From NCBI RefSeq assembly GCF_905475465.1, contig NC_062245.1:1364001-1428000 (forward strand): a stretch of 64,000 nucleotides of DNA. The letters run 5' to 3'. This document shows positions 57,375-64,000 of this stretch, one piece after another. The notes under the pieces were generated by a model. The model saw only the letters and a list, made by a program, of their open reading frames with translations, was not told the origin of the DNA and ran no database searches. The stretch's first letter is position 1. The number at the start of each line of letters is the position of its first letter. Made by a program: the position numbers and the translations under genes. The stretch comes from Pieris napi. Taxonomy: Eukaryota > Arthropoda > Insecta > Lepidoptera > Pieridae.

Positions 57375-57612
57375 TGGTCTAGTCACTAGTGGTTAGTTCC
57401 CCTGACTGCGAATCCATGGGTCCCGGGTTCGATCCCCGGCTGAGACGAACATCGATGTGATGAGCATTTGGTGTTGTGCTTAGGTCTTGGGTGTTTAAAA
57501 ATATGTATTTATATGTCTATCTATCTATAATATGTATGTATATCCGTTGCCTAGTACCCATAACACAAGCTTCACCAGCTTAGCATGGGACTAGGTCAAT
57601 TGGTGTGAATTG
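57375..57612 (+). mobile_element. SINE 2 copy
   Basis: Head CACTAGTGGTTAGTTCCCCT with B box GGGTTCGATCCCCGGCT; tail CTTAGCATGGGACTAGGTCA. Same as 28431-28672. Confidence 0.75.
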
Positions 57613-57648
57613 TCATTAAAAAAAATAATAATATGTATATACCCTACA

Positions 57649-57926
57649 AGAGCAGTGTTGGCCTAGTGGCTTCAGCGTGCGACTCTCATCCCTGAGGTCA
57701 TACGCTCGATCCCGGCTCCAATGGACTATCTTTCATGTGCGCATTTAACATTCGCTCGAACGGTGAAGTAAAACATCGTGAGGAAACCGGCTTACCTTAG
57801 ACCCAAAAAGTCGATGGCGTGCGGTTGGCACAGAAGGCTGATCACCTACTTCCCTATTAGATTAACAAATGATCATGAAAGATACAGGAATCTGAGGCCC
57901 AGACCTAAAAATGTTGTAGTGTTATT
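57649..57926 (+). mobile_element. SINE 1 copy
   Basis: GTGTTGGCCTAGTGGCTTCA head; GACCTAAAAATGTTGTAGTG tail. B box changed to GCTCGATCC. Confidence 0.75.
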
Positions 57927-58396
57927 TTTTATATACCCTACAAAATCGCATTGATACAAACAGAATCTCACAATACCTAATCTATATAGTACCTACAGAG
58001 GTTAGATCTACCCAAAGTAGAATATTAAAAGGTAACGTAAAATTCAAACGAGTGTAGTAACCGCTAAACGGGACGGAATTCGGCAACCCTTTCAGTGACG
58101 TGTTTACTGTTTTACGACGGTTCTGAAAGCATAAACTTTACAATTGTAAATGAAATGAATGAAGACGTTTTATCATGATTAAAAGGGTTTAAGGGATGAG
58201 GGATGGTTTTTGTAGATCTTGTTTTTGATTGAATTCAGTACGCGTGTAAGTGTAGGCATATAGCCATAGACATCTATGTGTCTATTTCATTGATTTGAGC
58301 ATTAACTGAACCATCGAGAATAGAAGGTTAAAACAGATTACAGGTTACATTATATATGCATATTACAGCTCCATAGCTAAGTAACTACTATTAGTA
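57927..58396. other. No feature seen
   Basis: No gene or repeat boundary that I can support. Confidence 0.4.
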
Positions 58397-58398
58397 TA

Positions 58399-58941
58399 AG
58401 ATCCCGATATACAACGACCTTCACCGAGATGCTTATTTAATGAAACTTATTTTATATTTAATTTAATATGTAAATAAATATAATCCATATGGGTTGCCTA
58501 GCAAATTTCAGTCCAGAGTATGTTTAATTAATATTTAAAAAATTTTTTTTTTATAATTTGCATGTAGTACATTTTTTTTAATTTTTTCAATCAATTTTTT
58601 TAATCAGGGTAGTATTATATATGTACCACTATAACTTTCTTTTTTACTAAAGATGTATATATACTTTAGTGTCACATAAAAAATATACACATAAATAATT
58701 AATTGATTAAAAACAACTTAACGTTTGCATATTCTATGGGCTTCATACTTTCGATTGGTTTGGAATTTATCTAATTAATAATTTATCTAAAAAAATTTTT
58801 TTTTTTATATTAATTAAAATACTCTGGACTGAAATTTGCTAGGAAACCCATATGGATTATATTTATTGACATATTAAATTAAATATAAAATACGTTTCAT
58901 TAAATAAGCATCTCGGTGAAGATCGTTGTATTTTGGGATCT
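58399..58941. mobile_element. MITE with ~120-bp TIRs, TA duplication
   Basis: Left AGATCCCGATATACAACGAC is mirrored on the right as AGATCCCAAAATACAACGAT (complement); arms extend through CATATGGGTTGCCTAGCAAA. TA flanks both ends (58397-58398, 58942-58943), fitting Tc1/mariner-like insertion. Confidence 0.75.
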
Positions 58942-58944
58942 TAG

Positions 58945-59521
58945 ACCATATTATATCTTAAAGTAGATAAAAGCAGCGATTAACATTTATGAATAGAGTA
59001 AACGAAATGCCGTAATTCGTAATACAACACTAACAATAATATTACAATATTATTTATTCTACGCGGGGTCAAAATATATTAAAATACAAATGCAAATATC
59101 TTGGAACAACTCTGACAATAGTTCTATTCTCTGGAGGTTCCGACTGTTTCAGTTGAGTTAAAATAGCCGTAGAATATAGTTTTAGTGTCATGTTAAATTA
59201 GTGTGAGTCTATTGTTGTTTAATGTTTTAGTCTGTGGAAAAATATAAGGGATAATCTGCGCACTGCGCAGTTTTATGACAGTTAACCACTTTTATACATA
59301 GTTCGTAATAAATCAGTTTAAGGCTACATAGAAAAAGAGCTCTAGGCTTTATATATTTAAAAAAATATAAATTCAAATATTATCACTATGGCAACATTTC
59401 CATAGACATAGATAATCTTTGATTTACTGAATTGATAAAAAAACATTCATAATTTGAAACTGATAATATATGATGAATTCGGAAGTTGTTGCCTATGTCA
59501 CTTATCAGAACTGCTAAAAGC
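58945..59521. other. No feature seen
   Basis: AT-rich flank of the LTR element. Confidence 0.4.
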
Positions 59522-59525
59522 ACTC

Positions 59526-59766
59526 TGTAGTGGTGTAATTATTGTTTATATAGAAATTTCGTAATTGTATTTGTAATATTGTCTACGCATCATTATTTCG
59601 TACTTCTTTCTACGCATCATTATTTTTTCTTCTTTCGTACTTTCGGACTGACTGATCCACTTGCACGTGGATCAGTCAGTCGCCCTATAACCGCCATGTA
59701 AGTCAGAGGACAATAAAGCTAGTGAATTCTGTTATGGTTTTCATTTGGTGTACCTCAAACACTAAA
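59526..59766 (+). repeat. 5' LTR (241 bp)
   Basis: Starts TGTAGTGGTG, ends CTCAAACACTAAA. AATAAA at 59712-59717. Contains a 51-bp block not in the 3' LTR, including a second copy of CTACGCATCATTATTT and the left arm of a hairpin. Confidence 0.9.
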
Positions 59767-59767
59767 C

Positions 59768-59786
59768 TGGTGACCCCGACGTGATT
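59768..59786 (+). other. Primer binding site for tRNA-Trp
   Basis: TGGTGACCCCGACGTGATT, one base after the LTR, is complementary to the conserved 3' end of animal tRNA-Trp (AATCACGTCGGGGTCACCA). CCCGACGTGATTC is repeated at 59798-59810. Confidence 0.85.
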
Positions 59787-59868
59787 CGCGGGCGGCCCGA
59801 CGTGATTCAATGGGAACTAAAAGGAAAATCTAAATAGGGCGGGGCGGCTCACAAAAATATGTAAAAAT

Positions 59869-62800
59869 TTGTCGTGCAAGTATACAAAGAAAGCGCACAA
59901 CAACGGCGAAATCGCAGCCATGGCCGGAGCATCATCAGCAGCACCACAGATGCCTGCTGTAGCAGACACAATTACGGGGCTCATGCAGCAAATAAACAAG
60001 CTCATGCTAGAAGTTGCGGCACTCCGCAGCGAGGAACAAGATCAAGGACGTCCCAGGAGTCGCGGCCACCAAAGCTACAGGAGCAGGTCCGCGTCGCACA
60101 AAAGAAGGACTCCAGGGGATCCAGAGTGGCTCTGCAGGTTTCATTTCCGGTGGAGGAAGAACGCGAGGAGGTGCGAGGAACCTTGTGCCTGGCGTAAAGA
60201 CAGACAGCGGCGCAGGAAACTAGAACCAGTATATCCGCAGGCGGTGGACGGATGTACTGAGGGACAGGTATCTAGTAATCACCGTTTGTTAGTTAGGGAT
60301 AGTTTATCTAAGTTTACTTTCCTGATAGACACAGGAGCTAATATTTCGGTAATCCCGAAATGGTGTGTTAAACAACGCACACTAATTCATTGCGATTTTA
60401 AATTATACGCGGCTAATGATAGCGAGATAAAAACATATGGCATATGTTATTTAACAATAACTTTTGGTCTTAGGAGAGATTTAAAATGGCCGTTCATAGT
60501 GTGCGATGTTAAGCAACCAATAATCGGGGCAGATTTTTTAAGAAATTTTAGATTATCAGTTGATTTATATAATAATAGATTAGTTGACCTAGTTACTAAT
60601 TTGTACGTTTGTGGAACAAAGAGTGTAAACTCGATAGGAGCGGTGAAGTCTATTAGTAGTAGCCAGCCGTACGCGGAATTACTTGAGCAATTCAAGGAAA
60701 TCACGCGTCCACCTATTTTTAAGGAAGTGCCAGAGCATTCTGTCTATCACCATATTGAGACAGCAGGCCCGCCAGTGTATACGCGCGCAAGGAAGCTGCC
60801 ACCTCACAGGTATGATTTAGTTAAAAAAGAATTCCAGCTGATGCAGGAGTTAGGGATATGCAGACCATCGAGTAGTCCGTGGGCCAGCCCACTACATGTA
60901 GTGCCTAAAAAGAACGGTGAAATTCGACCTTGCGGGGACTATAGAATGCTTAATGCGATTACAAAACCGGACCGTTACCCGATACCTAGAGTTCAGGACT
61001 TTACCTATGGTTTACATAACAAAAAAGTTTTTTCAAAAATTGATATTTGTCGAGCGTATCATGTTATAAATAATAAAATTAGGCCGGAAGATATTGAAAA
61101 GACAGCGATTATTACCCCATTCGGACTTTTTGAGTTCCCAAGGATGACGTTTGGACTGCGTAACGCGGCACAAACATTCCAAAGGTTTATAAATAGTACG
61201 ATATTAGCAGGCATAGAACATTTGAATAGTTTAGATGATAAGAATATAACCGGAGAATCATATGTATTCGGTTACCTTGATGACGTCATCATTGGATCAG
61301 ATAACGAGCTAATACACCAAAAACATTTGCGACTGTTGTTCGAGCGTTTCAGTAAATATAGTATGTCAATTAACTTAGGAAAATGCGTTTTTGGTCAAAC
61401 AAAAATAGATTTTTTAGGATACGAGGTCTCAGAAAAAGGTATTAGTCCATTACACGACAAAGTTCAGGCTATCGAAATGTACCCGAAGCCAGAAACTATT
61501 GTGGACCTTCGCAGGTTTCTCGGCATGTTAAACTTCTATAGAAATCACATACCAAACGCCGCGAAAGTACAAGGAACGTTAGATAGGTATTTACATGGAG
61601 CAAAAAAGAACGATAAGCGTAAGATACAGTGGACAGACGAGGCTAGTAGGGCATTTGATTTGTGTAAGGAGAATTTAAAGAACGCCGCCACTTTATCGCA
61701 TCCGATTGCAAACGCAGAATTAGCTTTAATGACCGACGCATCCGATTTCAGTATCGGCTCGGTGTTACAACAAAAGGAAAACAATACTTGGAGACCCCTA
61801 GGATACTTTTCAAAAAGGCTTACGGAATCCCAAAAGAAGTACTGCACATATGACAAGGAACTTTTGGCGATTTACTCAGGCATCGTTTATTTTAGAGACT
61901 TAATAGGTAGGAATTTTACGGTGTATACAGACCATAAACCGTTAACATTCGCATTTAGTAAGTTAGGCTCAAACAAAGAATTACCTAGAAGGGCGCGACA
62001 GCTGTTATTTATTAGCGAATTTACAAATAACATTCAACACGTAATAGGTAGTGAGAACGCAGTTGCGGACGCATTGTCGAGGATAGAAGAGATAACATGT
62101 CCGAACCCGATACAATACGTAGACATCGCCCATGCGCAAGCCGATGACGCTGAGTTAGCAAATTTATTGAGTACAAGTACCACTAGTAGCATACAATTGA
62201 AACAAATGAACTTTAATAATTCCGATGATTTGATTTATTGCGAAACGTCTACTAAAAATATTAGGCCATACATTCCGAAAGAGTTTAGAAAGTCTATATT
62301 TGATTATTTCCATGGGTTAGCGCATCCAGGGGTAAAGGGTTCGCGAACACTTATATGTAAAAAAGCATTTTGGCCAAATATGAACAAGGATATAGGGATT
62401 TGGGCAAAGACATGTATTCAATGTCAAAAAAGTAAAATAGTGCGACACACGGTGTCTAAGTTAGGTACTTTCGAGGAAGGCGACCGTTTTGCACATTTGC
62501 ATATCGATTTAATAGGACCACTACCCGTGACGGAACATGGCTATAGGTATTGCGTGACGATGATAGATCGGCGTACACGATGGCCGGAGATTTGTCCAGT
62601 TACAGATATGACGGCTGAGACTGTTGCAAAGGCAGTTTATGATAACTGGATCTGTAGGTACGGTTGTCCAATTTTCCTGACGTCAGACCAAGGCCGGCAG
62701 TTTGAGAGCGATTTATTCATAGATTTAATGAAAATATTAGGCATTCGTAAAACACGTACTAGCCCTTATCATCCGCAGGCAAATGGTAAAATAGAAAGAT

Positions 62801-63390
62801 GGCATAGGTCTTTAAAAGCGGCATTGATGGCGAGGTTAAACAATAACGCAGCTTGGTTCGCAGAATTACCTACGGTGATGCTAGGACTGCGAGCAGCGTG
62901 TCAGGCGGACAGCGGTTACATAAGCGCAGCGGAATTCGCTCTAGGTCATTGTTTACGTTTACCTGGTGAATTTTGTAGCGATAGTATTACCAAAATAGAG
63001 AATCCGCAAGCGTACATAATTAGATTAAGAGATATTTTAAATAGTATTAAACCTAGATCTAGAGATTTTAATAATAAAAATATGTTTGTACATGCTGATT
63101 TAAGTTCCTGTTCACATGTTTTCTTGAGAATGGACGCAGTACGGAAACCTTTAGTACCACCTTATTGCGGACCCTACAAGGTATTGGAAAGGAATAAAAA
63201 GAATTTTAAGATCGCAATAAATGATAAAATTTCTTATGTTTCAATAGACCGTGTAAAGCCAGCGTACATACTAGATGAGTTTAATAGCAACCAGGTTAGC
63301 GGAAACTTAGATCAGCATAAGCAGGTTAATGAACCTTTAAAAACGCGTAGTGGTAGAAGTATTAAGCAACCCGTTAGGTTTATGTTTTGA
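59869..63390 (+). CDS. Gag(partial)-Pol polyprotein, 1173 aa
   Basis: One unbroken frame. Residues 1-75 or so are Ala/Arg-rich; then the CHCC Gag finger (CRFHFRWRKNARRCEEPC, about 89-106). Protease FLIDTGANISVIP (about 149-161). Reverse transcriptase: PCGDYRMLN, FSKIDICRAYH, FPRMTFGLRNAAQTF and GYLDDVIIG (catalytic Asp pair). RNase H: LMTDASDFSIGSVLQQ and YTDHKPLTF. Integrase: an HHCC finger with HGLAHPG and CIQCQ, then the DDE core (HIDLIGPL, LTSDQGRQF, YHPQANGKIERWHRS). Pol looks intact. Gag lacks a capsid: only about 60 residues precede the basic finger region where a few hundred would be usual. The start is the first in-frame ATG; the ATG at 59920 (MAGASS) is an alternative. Confidence 0.92.
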   Translation: MSCKYTKKAHNNGEIAAMAGASSAAPQMPAVADTITGLMQQINKLMLEVAALRSEEQDQGRPRSRGHQSYRSRSASHKRRTPGDPEWLCRFHFRWRKNARRCEEPCAWRKDRQRRRKLEPVYPQAVDGCTEGQVSSNHRLLVRDSLSKFTFLIDTGANISVIPKWCVKQRTLIHCDFKLYAANDSEIKTYGICYLTITFGLRRDLKWPFIVCDVKQPIIGADFLRNFRLSVDLYNNRLVDLVTNLYVCGTKSVNSIGAVKSISSSQPYAELLEQFKEITRPPIFKEVPEHSVYHHIETAGPPVYTRARKLPPHRYDLVKKEFQLMQELGICRPSSSPWASPLHVVPKKNGEIRPCGDYRMLNAITKPDRYPIPRVQDFTYGLHNKKVFSKIDICRAYHVINNKIRPEDIEKTAIITPFGLFEFPRMTFGLRNAAQTFQRFINSTILAGIEHLNSLDDKNITGESYVFGYLDDVIIGSDNELIHQKHLRLLFERFSKYSMSINLGKCVFGQTKIDFLGYEVSEKGISPLHDKVQAIEMYPKPETIVDLRRFLGMLNFYRNHIPNAAKVQGTLDRYLHGAKKNDKRKIQWTDEASRAFDLCKENLKNAATLSHPIANAELALMTDASDFSIGSVLQQKENNTWRPLGYFSKRLTESQKKYCTYDKELLAIYSGIVYFRDLIGRNFTVYTDHKPLTFAFSKLGSNKELPRRARQLLFISEFTNNIQHVIGSENAVADALSRIEEITCPNPIQYVDIAHAQADDAELANLLSTSTTSSIQLKQMNFNNSDDLIYCETSTKNIRPYIPKEFRKSIFDYFHGLAHPGVKGSRTLICKKAFWPNMNKDIGIWAKTCIQCQKSKIVRHTVSKLGTFEEGDRFAHLHIDLIGPLPVTEHGYRYCVTMIDRRTRWPEICPVTDMTAETVAKAVYDNWICRYGCPIFLTSDQGRQFESDLFIDLMKILGIRKTRTSPYHPQANGKIERWHRSLKAALMARLNNNAAWFAELPTVMLGLRAACQADSGYISAAEFALGHCLRLPGEFCSDSITKIENPQAYIIRLRDILNSIKPRSRDFNNKNMFVHADLSSCSHVFLRMDAVRKPLVPPYCGPYKVLERNKKNFKIAINDKISYVSIDRVKPAYILDEFNSNQVSGNLDQHKQVNEPLKTRSGRSIKQPVRFMF

Positions 63391-63606
63391 TTTGTAAGCA
63401 ACATACTTAGTATTGCAAATTCAGCGATTGTTCAGCTAATTGCAAAACTAATTTGTATTTAGATTTAAAATAAAAATATAGAATTCATTTATACTACGTA
63501 TATAGTTATAACATTTACACTTTGTCATAGTTTTATTTAAAAGTTTCAGTAGTAATTTTTTTTTTTTTGTGTTTATATGTATCTACCTACTCATTTTTTT
63601 TTTTTT
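63391..63606. other. Short 3' untranslated region of the LTR element
   Basis: Between the pol stop and the polypurine tract; contains T-runs. No env-like frame is present. Confidence 0.7.
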
Positions 63607-63620
63607 AAGAAGGGGGTGTA
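63607..63620 (+). other. Polypurine tract
   Basis: AAGAAGGGGGTGTA directly before the 3' LTR, preceded by a T-run; primes plus-strand synthesis. Confidence 0.75.
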
Positions 63621-63810
63621 TGTAGTGGTGTAATTATTGTTTATATAGAAATTTCGTAATTGTATTTGTAATATTGTCTACGCATCATTATTTCGTAATT
63701 CCACTTGCACGTGGATCAGTCAGTCGCCCTATAACCGCCATGTAAGTCAGAGGACAATAAAGCTAGTGAATTCTGTTATGGTTTTCATTTAGTGTACCTC
63801 AAACACTAAA
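63621..63810 (+). repeat. 3' LTR (190 bp)
   Basis: Same ends as the 5' LTR; AATAAA at 63756-63761. It lacks the 51-bp block of the 5' LTR. Confidence 0.9.
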
Positions 63811-63814
63811 ACTC

Positions 63815-64000
63815 GAAACGAATTATACGTTAAACGTTAAACCTTATTTATAAGTTTTAAAAAGTTTTTAGTTAGACTAAACTAACTAACAAATTGAACT
63901 AAACTAATTAACTATAGTTTAATTTGTAATACACAAACACAGCTCGTGTTACAACTAAATATAGATTTTTTTTTCATGATTTTTATAGTATAGTTTTGAT
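63815..64000. other. Flank, no feature
   Basis: AT-rich; nothing to report up to the window edge. Confidence 0.4.

Larger units (their letters stand above)
59522..63814 (+). mobile_element. Ty3/gypsy LTR retrotransposon, CsRn1/Kabuki type
   Basis: Two LTRs, primer site, open gag-pol frame and polypurine tract are in order, flanked by the 4-bp duplication ACTC (59522-59525, 63811-63814). A tRNA-Trp primer site together with a CHCC (not CCHC) Gag finger are features described for the CsRn1 group. Apart from one 51-bp block the LTRs differ by one visible substitution, so the insertion is young. Confidence 0.92.

Overview
This is AT-rich eukaryotic nuclear DNA, most likely from a moth or butterfly. 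The evidence is many copies of tRNA-derived SINEs and non-LTR 3' tails of the type seen in lepidopteran genomes, TIR/MITE elements in almost every intron, GT-AG introns, and an insect-type GCN2 gene. Family names rest on motifs read by eye; no database search was possible.

Layout. 1-10.1 kb holds no confident gene: repeat fragments, microsatellites and one unrecognised candidate exon (2031-2474, minus). 10.1-12.1 kb holds a small two-exon plus-strand gene for an 88-residue single-span membrane protein. 13.6-18.6 kb is a nearly intact non-LTR retrotransposon (minus) with ORF1 (coiled coil) and ORF2 (endonuclease plus reverse transcriptase), joined by an apparent -1 frameshift signal. 19.3-20.6 kb holds two PIF/Harbinger remnants 46 bp apart. 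21.7-55.0 kb (minus) is the main host gene, the eIF2-alpha kinase GCN2 (EIF2AK4). I could assemble it from 28 exons into one continuous 1542-codon frame with every splice phase consistent: RWD domain, pseudokinase, kinase with its insert and activation loop, HisRS-like domain and C-terminal domain. Its 27 introns carry most of the repeats, including a 4-kb long-TIR element with a second transposon inside it, a 2.2-kb palindrome, and a Penelope-like fragment inserted in a MITE. 55-59.5 kb is upstream DNA with SINEs, a MITE and hairpins. 59.5-63.8 kb is a Ty3/gypsy LTR retrotransposon of CsRn1/Kabuki type with an open gag-pol frame, a tRNA-Trp primer site and a 4-bp target duplication, but apparently no capsid region.

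How the parts work. GCN2 senses uncharged tRNA through its HisRS-like and C-terminal regions and phosphorylates eIF2-alpha to lower general translation during amino-acid shortage; the RWD domain binds the GCN1 co-activator. The small gene resembles the N-terminus and membrane anchor of amino-acid-transporter heavy chains (SLC3), but that link is only an inference. Everything else is transposon biology: several insertions can be ordered in time from nesting and target duplications.
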